This document shows, piece after piece, positions 22,501-31,485 of a DNA stretch of 64,000 bases. Below the pieces are notes generated by a model, which was not told the origin of the DNA, made no database searches, and worked only from the letters and a program-made list of their open reading frames with translations. The DNA comes from an uncultured Clostridia bacterium (GTDB lineage Bacteria > Bacillota > Clostridia > TANB77 > CAG-508), in the NCBI GenBank assembly GCA_947631915.1, contig CANRNC010000001.1:1-64000 (forward strand). The letters are read 5' to 3'. A program made the translations under genes and the position numbers. How positions within the stretch are numbered: the stretch's first letter is position 1; every line of letters starts with the position of its first letter.

Positions 22501-23273
22501 AAATGCATTACTGCAATAAGAATTAAACCTATTATACAATTCATTGCAGTTTCCTTATATCTTGATTTTTCTTTCGGTGATAATGCTAATAACATTCTAA
22601 TTGATACATATATTATTACAATTAGCATAGCAACTAGAGCTATATCCCTAACCGTATTATACACCTGTGATACAATAGTTCTTAATGTTAAAGTTATTGA
22701 TTTGGTATCTTCTGTCCCATTATTTGAATTTGCATTGAAGAAATCAACATCAAAAAATGAAATTTCATTCTTTAGAATGGATTCCGGAGATATTTTTATT
22801 GAAGAATATACAAATGAATTTCCAAACATCACTTCCTTCAATCCATCCGCGACCTTATAAATAACCGCAGCCGTTACTTCCACAAGTGCTAATCCAATAC
22901 CTGCTTTTATCATAATCGGTCCAATTACTGCAAGTGCAGCTCCACCAGTTGCTACACAGGCAATACCACCAGCGACTAGGCCAATTACTCCAATTACTGC
23001 TGCTGCTATTATAGCAAATGACTTCCAAAACGATCCTGTATCAGTTAAATCTATATATATAAAAGAACTCTCCATACCTAATAATGTACTTTGTAATATT
23101 GATATTACTCCGTCCGCTAAATAAACAACTAGATTAACTACTGGATTAAGTAATTGTCCTCCTAATGACGCTGCATGAACTGGTTCAGATACTACAAATT
23201 CAAATAATATTATTATAACTAAAACTAGCGCTATTTTTGCTATTAAACTTTTTGTTATAAATCTGTTTTTCAT
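19533..23273 (-). CDS. VirB6/TrbL-like polytopic membrane protein with long Ser/Asn-rich hydrophilic tail
   Basis: 1246 aa; TM-rich first ~500 aa incl. FVWMYGKRVVYMAALIMLAPIVGVMYPINRV; low-complexity tail; next to virB4. Confidence 0.75.
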   Translation of the reverse strand: MKNRFITKSLIAKIALVLVIIILFEFVVSEPVHAASLGGQLLNPVVNLVVYLADGVISILQSTLLGMESSFIYIDLTDTGSFWKSFAIIAAAVIGVIGLVAGGIACVATGGAALAVIGPIMIKAGIGLALVEVTAAVIYKVADGLKEVMFGNSFVYSSIKISPESILKNEISFFDVDFFNANSNNGTEDTKSITLTLRTIVSQVYNTVRDIALVAMLIVIIYVSIRMLLALSPKEKSRYKETAMNCIIGLILIAVMHFIMAGSVTLINMITNSINGLDYIVPADGISAGDQGAIDSVANSGTVIGEAFGIEGEKIWTELKDRDLDGVNTETENKTYIVASTFTEQARYRLQKIYEISDEESDETVETWEHIGWAFVYIMLVILTVAFVWMYGKRVVYMAALIMLAPIVGVMYPINRVNGSRAHTLNLWLKEFIGTLAIQPLHLFLYTILIGGAMELAVGSPVYVIVAIMGLLFIENLLKDLLGIQDTRMGNLGRSLQDTTRAIKTTERAATSIARTVRRTASRGVNFATGLAVAGGNKIGSMLGESNDADGNDASAGKIRTPVNQLPSQGNGGNNPPPSGAGAQNVPKPDDEIDNGTQPTSQNQNNQPRTNVAKAGNEQQLTPEQKRRNSLLRDKEQLEEAIKEEESHGRGNGKVAKEFKAQLDAVNKELASLDYSEETNNPKVQSLLDRKEKLENGIKQEEAKGLGDSIVTEVYRNDLDDVNKQLSAMGYNEQSGDAWMDADKKEMVKNYNGQRRANIPIGGDGEREFYTTNDPKITQMRINDSPNTGDPMAMQMASGEENYGSAGMGRIGEATNLDELTAPIENRGSSTNNTGIANESGTIAYGGQGGSVGRRDSNSNSRASTSSASARNNFRVVEGNNSNNESNNNVQNVRTMNSENNGSNIVSFNNANNQDTNNTQSGNIGNQGNASSNSSDSGMRVQQTQINNASSNSSGNGSSSSSRNSSSNGSRSSSSRGSSTESNNTNNEARTRMNEDLNREQNTTENNNSESANQQVDGSVERDSGTNNGQDNFAKNDSEYYTKDSVIQGSSNNTTKQKVKKIAASAIQKGADFVGTAGSRAVDAAGTAVEGVIDTALNAVSGNVEGTASSVTSAATGIVGAVSGTPRKSSSSSEQKKSSTKTSSKRVSQDVQTIMKESGLSEENARAIEEACKRYGINDDRNMAQIGKAWKNASEADKPKIFELAQEMIELKRDRKEPKDVERLLDGKVSSGTKTILMKMYGNLIG

Positions 23274-23291
23274 TTATATTTGCTCCCTTCT

Positions 23292-25280
23292 CTATTGCTC
23301 TGTATTTTTCTTCGCTAGTTGATTTAGATTTGTTTCTACGAACTCAAATTCTTTTCTCGTTGGTGTTATTTTTAATATTGCTGTATCTTGTCCTACCTTC
23401 AGCAATCCTTCTCCTCTTTGGCATGTTACTAAAAAGTTTGCTTCTCCTTCTGATAATTTAAAAACTTCTTTTAAATATTGAATTTCTGATTTATCTTGTG
23501 CTAAAAATAACTTTGTGTCTGATGATGTAAGTACTGCTTGTGCTTCTGCTTTTTCATAAAAGTCTTGGAATCTTTGTGATATTATAGCAAGTGATACATT
23601 TCTTTTTCTTGCACGTCTTGCCATTTTATTTAAGAAATCTACTGCTTCATCAAATGGAAGTAACATCCATGCCTCATCAACAATAACTCTCTTCTTTGAT
23701 GCTTTTGTTCTATCTTCGCTATTCTTTTTAACATATTTTTCCCATATCCAAGACATTAAAATTTGTTGTGCTAGTGGTCTTGCAAATCTTTCCTCTAATT
23801 GTGATATGTCCAAATTTATAAATGGTACTCCATCTAATAATTCAAAAGTTGATTGTCCGTCAAAATATGCCATTTGCCCATTAAGTTCTCTTACATATTG
23901 CCTCATAACCTTTAATAGATAACTATAATGGTTTTTATATGTATCAATCGTATTTTCTCTTGCTTTCCTTTCTAAACTTTTATACCAAGAACCAATAGTT
24001 GGCATAGGTTTTCTTTCTTTTGCTAACATATCTCCTCTTGCAATTCCTGTTTGTGATGCCTGATATAAACTATTAGGATCATTAGTTATTCCTAATTTTT
24101 CATATTCCTCGCTAACCAATTCGGCAATTAATTGCTTTGTAAGCTCGTTTACTTCTTGACTCCTTGTACTACCTTTTGCCATTGTAAGTAATGCTTGTGT
24201 TACGTCTTCCACTTTATTCTCAACACTTAATATTACTCTTTCTCTTCCTGTAATTTCATCTTTTACTCTTTCAGGTTCAATATCAAATAGGTTTATTACG
24301 GTTTTTGAAGTTGGGCTTATAACTACATTTACTCCACCTAAAGATTCAGCAACTATTGTATACTCTCCCTCAGCATCTAATGCTAAACTTTCAATCCCCA
24401 TAAGTACTGATGACCTTGAAATTAATGTCTTCATTGTAACTGACTTTCCTGCACCAGATTTAGCAAATATAACCATATTGTAATTTGTTAATGAACTATG
24501 GAAATTATCAAATAGAATTGGTACTCCTGTCTGCTTATTAAATCCTATTGGAACTCCTGTAGGATGTCCTACTTCTGATGTTGTAAATGGAAAAACTGTA
24601 CCCATAGAATTCCTATCAAAAGTATGCATTCTCTTCATTTTATCATTCATTAAAGGCAAATTAGATTGAAATGCTTCTTCTTGCAATCCCCAAGCGCTTT
24701 TTATTCCAACTAATGTTTTTGACATTGCTGTTGAAAGTAATTTTGTATATCTGTCTAAATCCTCTTTGTTATATGCAAATATTGTTGCAACTACTGATGC
24801 TTCATATAATTTATTAAACCCCGCAGCTATCTCATCTCTAAAATGTTCTGCTTCTGCCTTTTTTTGAGCAATTATACTTTCTCTATTTATATTTCCTCTA
24901 TCGGTAGCTGTAATTCTTTCTACTTCTAGTTCATTTATTACTTTATTCAAGTCATTCTGTGACTGTGACTCTGCTATTGGTCTTATATAAACAGATGTGT
25001 TTATATCTCCAAATAGATACATTTCTCTAAATAATTCAGGGAATGCTGCCATTCTTGGTAATGATGATACAAAGAAACTTCTTGCATATCTTTTAGTATT
25101 TGATATTATTTCTAAATGATCTATATCCCTAGCATCTATTCCAGATGGAGCAATTAATTCTTTTATATTCTTCTTTCTTAAAAGAGTTCTCTTTGGTTGT
25201 TTATTTTCTTCCTGTAGCGCTTCTTGTTCTTTTTGCTTTTTCCTCATTTGCTTTTTCCTCCTTCTCTGCTTGTTTTTCAT
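23292..25280 (-). CDS. VirB4-family conjugation ATPase
   Basis: FAKSGAGKSVTMKTLISR (Walker A), RVIVDEAWMLLP (Walker B), ISQRFQDF. Confidence 0.93.
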   Translation of the reverse strand: MKNKQRRRKKQMRKKQKEQEALQEENKQPKRTLLRKKNIKELIAPSGIDARDIDHLEIISNTKRYARSFFVSSLPRMAAFPELFREMYLFGDINTSVYIRPIAESQSQNDLNKVINELEVERITATDRGNINRESIIAQKKAEAEHFRDEIAAGFNKLYEASVVATIFAYNKEDLDRYTKLLSTAMSKTLVGIKSAWGLQEEAFQSNLPLMNDKMKRMHTFDRNSMGTVFPFTTSEVGHPTGVPIGFNKQTGVPILFDNFHSSLTNYNMVIFAKSGAGKSVTMKTLISRSSVLMGIESLALDAEGEYTIVAESLGGVNVVISPTSKTVINLFDIEPERVKDEITGRERVILSVENKVEDVTQALLTMAKGSTRSQEVNELTKQLIAELVSEEYEKLGITNDPNSLYQASQTGIARGDMLAKERKPMPTIGSWYKSLERKARENTIDTYKNHYSYLLKVMRQYVRELNGQMAYFDGQSTFELLDGVPFINLDISQLEERFARPLAQQILMSWIWEKYVKKNSEDRTKASKKRVIVDEAWMLLPFDEAVDFLNKMARRARKRNVSLAIISQRFQDFYEKAEAQAVLTSSDTKLFLAQDKSEIQYLKEVFKLSEGEANFLVTCQRGEGLLKVGQDTAILKITPTRKEFEFVETNLNQLAKKNTEQ

Positions 25281-26445
25281 CTATCATCTTTATAGACTTT
25301 TCAGTAAGTTCTTTTCCTAACGTTTTTTCACTTCCAGCTATTAAATTTTTAGCTGTTTCATCAACCAAACTATCCATCTTTTCTTCTTTTTCTTTTACTT
25401 CTATTTCCTTCTGACTCTCCACTACCACATCTCTTATTACATTATTGGCAAGTATTTTTGCTCTTTCATTTATAGCATCATCTAGCTCTTTCATTTTCTT
25501 ATCTAATATATCTGGTGCTGTCGTGTATAATTCACTATATCCTGCCCTTAATGCTTTTTCTAATTCATAAGTTTCTGATTCATCTCTATTATAAGCAACA
25601 TATAACAATTCTGCTAATTCTTTTGAATTCAATATTTTAGAATTTATACTGCAAGCTCCTAATGCTTGAATCATAGATTGACAGTTTGTATATAATTCTG
25701 AAAATGCTAATCCTTTTATTTCTTCCTTATCATATTTGCCTGCAGAAATATCTTCAGCATAATATGGTACTATTATGTAATAGTATTTTCTTAATATATT
25801 CTTGTTTAAGCTCATTTTTTCTGTTGTGTCCACAATATCAACACCATAATTATACAAGTTTCTTTGCTTTACAATTTCAAATTGTAGTCTTTGAAGTTCT
25901 TCTGGATTTATTCTTTCCCTTGAATTCAAGATTTGATCATATCTTGCTGTCATTTGATCCAATCTTCTTTTTATTTCATCAATTTTATCTCTATAATTGT
26001 TTAAACTACTACCCAAATTTACTGTTCTAGTTTGTGTATATAGCTGTATTGACTGCCTCAAAGTATTTAGAAATTGTATAAATCCTTGTTCTACACTTAC
26101 TTTTTCCAAACCAGACATTAGGTCATAATTTATTCCTTGACATTCAATAACCATTAAATATTTAAAACCTTCTTTTTGAATTATCATATTATCCTCAATT
26201 TTTTCAAACTCCATAAAATCAAAAATTGACTGTTTATTATATTGAGAAACTTCCGTAGTATTTTTTTCTTTTTTTACTGCATCAACTGCTTGAGTGGTTG
26301 TTTTCTTATTTTTTTGTCCTCTTTTTATTAATATTATAATCAGTACTAATATTAAGGCTACAAGAATAACTCCCATTATTATTAATAGACTTTGTAATAG
26401 ACTTGATAATTGATTATTGCTCATCTTTTGTTTCCTCCCCATCAT
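25201..26445 (-). CDS. TraC N-terminal-domain-like T4SS protein
   Basis: N-terminal TM then DFMEFEKIEDNMIIQKEGFKYLMVIECQGINYDLMS; between prgI-like and virB4, overlaps both. Confidence 0.7.
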   Translation of the reverse strand: MMGRKQKMSNNQLSSLLQSLLIIMGVILVALILVLIIILIKRGQKNKKTTTQAVDAVKKEKNTTEVSQYNKQSIFDFMEFEKIEDNMIIQKEGFKYLMVIECQGINYDLMSGLEKVSVEQGFIQFLNTLRQSIQLYTQTRTVNLGSSLNNYRDKIDEIKRRLDQMTARYDQILNSRERINPEELQRLQFEIVKQRNLYNYGVDIVDTTEKMSLNKNILRKYYYIIVPYYAEDISAGKYDKEEIKGLAFSELYTNCQSMIQALGACSINSKILNSKELAELLYVAYNRDESETYELEKALRAGYSELYTTAPDILDKKMKELDDAINERAKILANNVIRDVVVESQKEIEVKEKEEKMDSLVDETAKNLIAGSEKTLGKELTEKSIKMIDEKQAEKEEKANEEKAKRTRSATGRK

Positions 26446-26785
26446 TTTCTAGAATATTTTCCTTGTATATATAGATTCTTCCATGCTTCATTTTAAATAG
26501 AAACCATCTCTTAATTACTTCATCTATTTTTTCTCCGCCTGTTTTTCTTGTAATCTCAAAAGCATTAGAATTAGGCATTCTTAATGTTCCTACACAATAG
26601 CCTATTGCACCAAAAATAAGTAGAAGTGGTACAAAAGCCTTATTAATTCCAAACATTTTTAATATGAAATTTATTAGAATTCCTATTAGTGCTCCTACTC
26701 CCGTATATATTAATGATTTTACAGAAAATATGTAAAGTATCTTTCCTTCTCCACCATATTCTCTTGGCAAATAATATGATTTCAT
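26414..26785 (-). CDS. PrgI family T4SS membrane protein
   Basis: 123 aa, two TMs, YLPREYGGEGKILYIFSVKSLIY; first gene of the block. Confidence 0.75.
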   Translation of the reverse strand: MKSYYLPREYGGEGKILYIFSVKSLIYTGVGALIGILINFILKMFGINKAFVPLLLIFGAIGYCVGTLRMPNSNAFEITRKTGGEKIDEVIKRWFLFKMKHGRIYIYKENILENDGEETKDEQ

Positions 26786-26911
26786 ATACCTTTTGTTCCT
26801 TTCTTTAGATTATTTAAACACTTTTCTTCTCTATGTGATACAATTCTACTTTATATATTATAACACATAACTGTAGAAATTTGTATTTATTTGTATATAT
26901 TTTTATCATTT

Positions 26912-26960
26912 TTAATATTCTTGTAATATTCTTGTAATATCCATGTAATATTAGAGTAAT
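26912..26960. repeat. 11-bp phased iteron array upstream of prgI-like gene
   Basis: ttaatattctt / gtaatattctt / gtaatatccat / gtaatattaga / gtaat; starts 26912, 26923, 26934, 26945, 26956. Confidence 0.75.
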
Positions 26961-27004
26961 TTATAAATAGAATAAGGATTACAAAATCTGTAGATTTTAT
27001 AACC

Positions 27005-27667
27005 CTATCCTTTTTTACTATTAATAATTTTTTGTGTAAGCTGAATAGAAGTTTTGTGTATACAGTTCTTTAATCTTTCATAATTGAAAATGTTTCCTGT
27101 GTACTCTACTTTTTTCTTTAGATAATCTTCAAATTCAGACTTCCATGTTGTCTCATATCTTGCATCAAATATCTCTATACCAGTTTTAGGTAGAACCTCT
27201 GGTAGTTCAGATACATTTTGCATAGATACATATCCCTCTTCAACTAGTAGATAATTTGTTTCGTTAAATCCGGTATAGTAAATACCTCCTTTCATAAAGA
27301 AAGGCTCTGGATCCCATTCCATTTTATTATTTGGATTGATTATCTTCCTTCTCTCGTATGACCACTCAAATTCTGGAATTAAAAAATTCTCAACAAAATT
27401 GTAGTCAAAATAAAGATGACAAAACATTCCTAATTTTATGGAATCCTCAAGTACTAAAAGATCTTTTTCCACAAGTTCCATATTTGGAATAAATAATCCT
27501 TTAATTGAAGCATCTACTCTATAATGCGAAATCTTTTTATCCACTGTTGCCAAGTCAGGAATTAAATTCCCCGATAAAAACTTTATTTTGTCAATACATA
27601 TCCCGCTAGATAATAATTGCCGATATACTTTTTCGGCAAGTGCAAGATGACAATAACTTCCTGGCAT
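27005..27667 (-). CDS. zinc-dependent phospholipase C-like protein
   Basis: MPGSYCHLALAEKVY..., HLYFDYNF; contains in-frame CGG at codon 16. Confidence 0.5.
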   Translation of the reverse strand: MPGSYCHLALAEKVYRQLLSSGICIDKIKFLSGNLIPDLATVDKKISHYRVDASIKGLFIPNMELVEKDLLVLEDSIKLGMFCHLYFDYNFVENFLIPEFEWSYERRKIINPNNKMEWDPEPFFMKGGIYYTGFNETNYLLVEEGYVSMQNVSELPEVLPKTGIEIFDARYETTWKSEFEDYLKKKVEYTGNIFNYERLKNCIHKTSIQLTQKIINSKKG

Positions 27668-27908
27668 AGTTGTTCCTCCTTATGTTGTAAATACATCTTG
27701 TAATAGTTTTATCATAACTATTATTTACACTGTTACTGTATCTTATATTATACTATTTTAAAATCTTTATGTCAATTTAAATGTCATTTTTTTTAATAAA
27801 AAACAATACTTCAATTTTTTACACACTGAAACTAATAGAAAATCTTGTTTTTGCATAATTGCCTTCTGTAGGAAGTTTATCATTTTCGTCAATGACTTTT
27901 CTAGAGTA

Positions 27909-27940
27909 AAAAAAACATAGAACGTTTTTACGTTCTATGA
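27909..27940. terminator. hairpin downstream of pilin genes
   Basis: catagaacgtttttacgttctatg with poly-A/T flanks. Confidence 0.6.
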
Positions 27941-27964
27941 ATATATGTATTCTTATTTTATTAA

Positions 27965-28321
27965 TTAGCTTAACATACCAAATAAGAATGATGCTATTGA
28001 TGTTGCAGATACTACTACTACTATACCAACTATTAATGGTACAAAAGATTTTTGATATCCTGCTTTTTCTTCTACACTTCCTGTCATATACTTAATACCA
28101 AGTATAACTATAATTACAACACCAATTATTACAGCAGCATTTCTTAAATAAGCAATAACTTTTCCTATTTGACTAGTAAGTGATCCCATATTTACATTTT
28201 GCTTTGATGAATTTTCTATTTCAGTTAATATACCACTTGCACCAGCAAATACATTGCTTGTTGTCATAACTATCATTGCTACTAGTAATAATACTGTTAA
28301 TACTTTTGTAACTTTTTTCAT
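27965..28321 (-). CDS. TrbC/VirB2-like pilin
   Basis: signal peptide ...SNVFAGASG, two TMs, VILGIKYMTGSVEEKAGYQKSFVPLIVG. Confidence 0.75.
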   Translation of the reverse strand: MKKVTKVLTVLLLVAMIVMTTSNVFAGASGILTEIENSSKQNVNMGSLTSQIGKVIAYLRNAAVIIGVVIIVILGIKYMTGSVEEKAGYQKSFVPLIVGIVVVVSATSIASFLFGMLS

Positions 28322-28385
28322 GTATTTTCCCTCCTCTTTTATTATCTATATTTCTACTCCCATAAAATGAGAAACATTAAAAACA

Positions 28386-28772
28386 TTAAATATTTTTATA
28401 AATTATACCTATTATTATCTTCCATATTGAGAATCCAAATGCTAATATTGCAACTATTATTAAATATGGAACTACTAAATGCTTTGCATCTGCTCTTTCA
28501 TCTAAACTTCCAAATATAATTCTAATTCCTAATACTATTCCTACAATTACTGCAATTATTATTCCTATTGCCATTGCTATATTATATAAAAAGTTTACAG
28601 TTTGGTATAAATTATCATAATTTATTAAATCTGATTTTCCACTTCCTACAAAATTTTGTGCTGATTCAAATGATTCTGATAATGCTTGTACACTTACTGT
28701 TGAAGTTACTGCATAAAATATCATTATAAAAATAAATATAGTCATTATAATAAATATATGTTTCTTTTTCAT
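28386..28772 (-). CDS. TrbC/VirB2-like pilin
   Basis: signal peptide, VGIVLGIRIIFGSLDERADAKHLVVPYLI. Confidence 0.7.
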   Translation of the reverse strand: MKKKHIFIIMTIFIFIMIFYAVTSTVSVQALSESFESAQNFVGSGKSDLINYDNLYQTVNFLYNIAMAIGIIIAVIVGIVLGIRIIFGSLDERADAKHLVVPYLIIVAILAFGFSIWKIIIGIIYKNI

Positions 28773-28789
28773 TTTTCATTCTCCTTATG

Positions 28790-29158
28790 TTAAGCGTTAG
28801 CTATATTAAATATTACATCAATTATAGCAGTAACCATAGTAATTAAAACCACTCCTATAATAATATTTATATAATTCTTTTTATAATCCGCTTTTTCTTG
28901 TACACTGCCTACCATATATTTAATTCCTAATGCTGTAATTACAACTACAGTTATCATTATTGCAACATTTCTTAAAACTCTAATGATAACCCCTGCAACG
29001 TTTACTAGTTTTGATGGAACATTGCTTGTTACATTAAAATTCCAATCTGCAATATTGTCAGTTACTGCAAAAGATGGTTGTGGTATTATGATTAATACTA
29101 ATAGTATTATTAGCGTCATTACTATTGTTACTTTGCTGATTTTTTTCACAATTTCCAC
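28790..29158 (-). CDS. TrbC/VirB2-like pilin
   Basis: signal peptide, TALGIKYMVGSVQEKADYKKNYINIIIG. Confidence 0.75.
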   Translation of the reverse strand: MEIVKKISKVTIVMTLIILLVLIIIPQPSFAVTDNIADWNFNVTSNVPSKLVNVAGVIIRVLRNVAIMITVVVITALGIKYMVGSVQEKADYKKNYINIIIGVVLITMVTAIIDVIFNIANA

Positions 29159-29219
29159 CTCTTTTACATTATTTCATAATTTTATTATACATTATTTGAC
29201 TTTTTTTTGCAATATTTTT

Positions 29220-29393
29220 TTATTTTTTTATTAAATATAGTTCTTTTTCCTCATTTTTATCGCTTTCTCTATAAAATTCTGCTATTAATTCATCCAATTC
29301 TACACTTAATTTATATATAATACTATAATCTTTATTCTCTATAATACTTCGATTTAATTCTTCTCTTTTTTTACAAATCTCATCATTTAACAT
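29220..29393 (-). CDS. Spo0E-like aspartyl phosphatase family protein (57 aa, not in ORF track)
   Basis: read directly: MLNDEICKKREELNRSIIENKDYSIIYKLSVELDELIAEFYRESDKNEEKELYLIKK; S-x-x-LD-x-LI motif, RBS aaaggag. Confidence 0.75.
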   Translation of the reverse strand: MLNDEICKKREELNRSIIENKDYSIIYKLSVELDELIAEFYRESDKNEEKELYLIKK

Positions 29394-29720
29394 ACAAATT
29401 CTCCTTTTATTATTATATGTTTTTTAATTGTTTGTAATTTAGATTATTTTCATCAAGTACTATATAAAAAATACCACAAATTTACATTGTCGTCAACAAA
29501 AAGTGTTGTTTTTACATTATTTTCATACATTATTTTTCTATTATTTGTTTATATTTTTGATATTTTATTATTTTTTATGACATTCAAATGTCATATTTTA
29601 TCAAAAAACCGATAAAAATGTTTGGCTAACTCCAGCTCCAAATTGACTTTTTAGCCATTTAATGCTATAATTTAATTATGATGTAATAAATTTCATTTTT
29701 AGAATTATGGAGGAAAAAAT

Positions 29721-30104
29721 ATGAAAGACTTATTTTTAGTTATCGGCGGTGCAGTATTAGGATTCCTGCTAATTAGCAGTGCACTAAAGGGTTTAGTGTC
29801 TGTTGTTATAGGTAGAGAAGATCCTCCTAGAAGGTATCAAGACTATGCAAGTGCAGCCATACGTGGTCGGAATCCCTTTAAGGGACCCGGTAAGCATTTA
29901 CTCTTGATCCTCGGCGGATGGATAAGCACTGTTCTTTTATGGGTACTTTTTAGACCACAGAAAATTGCCTTATGGCAATTTAAAAGGACAGCAACTATGG
30001 AAAAACATCCAAAGCTTCGCTTATTCATATCACACATAATTGGCACTATGGTAGTACTTCTTATTGTGATAGGTATCCTGAACTGGATTGATTTACTCTA
30101 TTAG
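29721..30104 (+). CDS. hypothetical membrane protein, atypical codon usage
   Basis: 127 aa, 3 TM-like segments; GC-richer codons than neighbours; RBS ggagg; contains CGG codon. Confidence 0.5.
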   Translation: MKDLFLVIGGAVLGFLLISSALKGLVSVVIGREDPPRRYQDYASAAIRGRNPFKGPGKHLLLILGGWISTVLLWVLFRPQKIALWQFKRTATMEKHPKLRLFISHIIGTMVVLLIVIGILNWIDLLY

Positions 30105-30112
30105 AGTCCTCA

Positions 30113-30159
30113 AAAAAGCACAAACCTATTTTGGATTTCCAAAATAGGTTTGTGCTTTT
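30113..30159. terminator. bidirectional terminator
   Basis: aaagcacaaacctattttggatttccaaaataggtttgtgctttt. Confidence 0.8.
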
Positions 30160-30163
30160 CAAT

Positions 30164-31438
30164 TTATTGTTTACTCTCAACTATTGATATTACCATTTTA
30201 TCTTCTTTAAATACTTCATTTAAAACCAGTTGTGTAAATTCTTTTGTAACTTGATTGTATTCTTCTAGATAGTCAAAGCTACTTATTCCCTTAAAATAAT
30301 CTGATAAAAACATTCTTGCTATATCTGATACAGAGTTGTAGTCTGCTACATATCTTCCATAAATCTTTTTCTTTGTTCTTGTAAATATTGCTTCATCTAT
30401 ACCATCTTTTATAAATTTATCTAATGTTTTTTTAAACTCCTCTATTACTCGTCTTGGTTCTTTAGATTGTCCTGTCACTAGTACATGTGCATAATTACTT
30501 GTAAATTCATAGTCTAACTGTGGTTCATTTAATATAAGTCCTTCACTATACAAATTTCTATAAAGTTCAGAGCTTTTTCCAAACATCATTTGTAATAATA
30601 TTTCAATAGCAATATGCTTCTTTACTATATTTTCTGAATTTGGATTATCTAAAAAACCTATTGTAAATAATGAATTATTAACATCCATTTTTACTGTTTT
30701 TTCTTTTTCATTAATTTTTGTTTCTAGTGGAGTATATATTCTTTTTATCTCTCCCCCATTTTCATTTTTTATTATTCTCTTTTTTATTTCCTTTATAATT
30801 TCTTCTGGTACAAAGTCTCCACAAATCACCATCGCCATATTGGCTGGATTATAAAATGTATCACAACAATTATATAAAACTTGTGGAGTTATTTCTGATA
30901 TTGACTCTATTGTGCCAGCAATATCTAGTCTTACTGGATTTTCTTTATACATACATTTGATAGCGTTTAAATACACTTGCCATTCTGGATAATCTTCATA
31001 CATTTTTATTTCTTGACCTATTATACCCTTTTCCTTTTCTACATTTTCATCTGTAAAATAAGGATTTTGAACATAATCCATAAATTCATCAAGTGCTTCA
31101 TAAAAATTATCTGTAGCCTCATATAGGTATGCTGTATGATCATTTGTTGTGTATGCATTTGCATCTACACCTATTGCAGATAAAGTGTCAAGACTATTAG
31201 TTCCATTTCTTTGTTCAAACATTTTATGCTCCAAGAAATGTGCAACTCCATCTGGTATTTTTACTTCTTCTCCAGTTTTTGGAACTATAAAATGATTATC
31301 TATTGAACCAAAGTGAGTAGCCCAAATTATATATTTCTTTGCGACGTTATTTTTAGGTATAATCATTACAGTTAGACCATTTTCTAATTTCTCTATATAT
31401 AGTTTTTCTTTAACTTTTGAGTTTTCTATTATTTGCAT
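30164..31438 (-). CDS. M16 family peptidase, active (YmfH-like)
   Basis: HFLEHKMFE (HxxEH) near N-terminus. Confidence 0.9.
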   Translation of the reverse strand: MQIIENSKVKEKLYIEKLENGLTVMIIPKNNVAKKYIIWATHFGSIDNHFIVPKTGEEVKIPDGVAHFLEHKMFEQRNGTNSLDTLSAIGVDANAYTTNDHTAYLYEATDNFYEALDEFMDYVQNPYFTDENVEKEKGIIGQEIKMYEDYPEWQVYLNAIKCMYKENPVRLDIAGTIESISEITPQVLYNCCDTFYNPANMAMVICGDFVPEEIIKEIKKRIIKNENGGEIKRIYTPLETKINEKEKTVKMDVNNSLFTIGFLDNPNSENIVKKHIAIEILLQMMFGKSSELYRNLYSEGLILNEPQLDYEFTSNYAHVLVTGQSKEPRRVIEEFKKTLDKFIKDGIDEAIFTRTKKKIYGRYVADYNSVSDIARMFLSDYFKGISSFDYLEEYNQVTKEFTQLVLNEVFKEDKMVISIVESKQ

Positions 31439-31485
31439 TTTATCTCTCCTTTTCCTTGAGACGAGCAGTACTCGTTCCCATACTT

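Noticed and set aside
23292-26445. virB4 region as a fifth frameshift
   Set aside because: The 414-aa and 662-aa ORFs overlap but each looks like a complete domain protein; no CGG at the junction; known arrangement of TraC-N-like plus VirB4 proteins.
31450-31482. gacgagcagtactcgttccc palindrome as a second REP family (similar text near 54145)
   Set aside because: Only one good copy and one weak partial match in the window; insufficient support.
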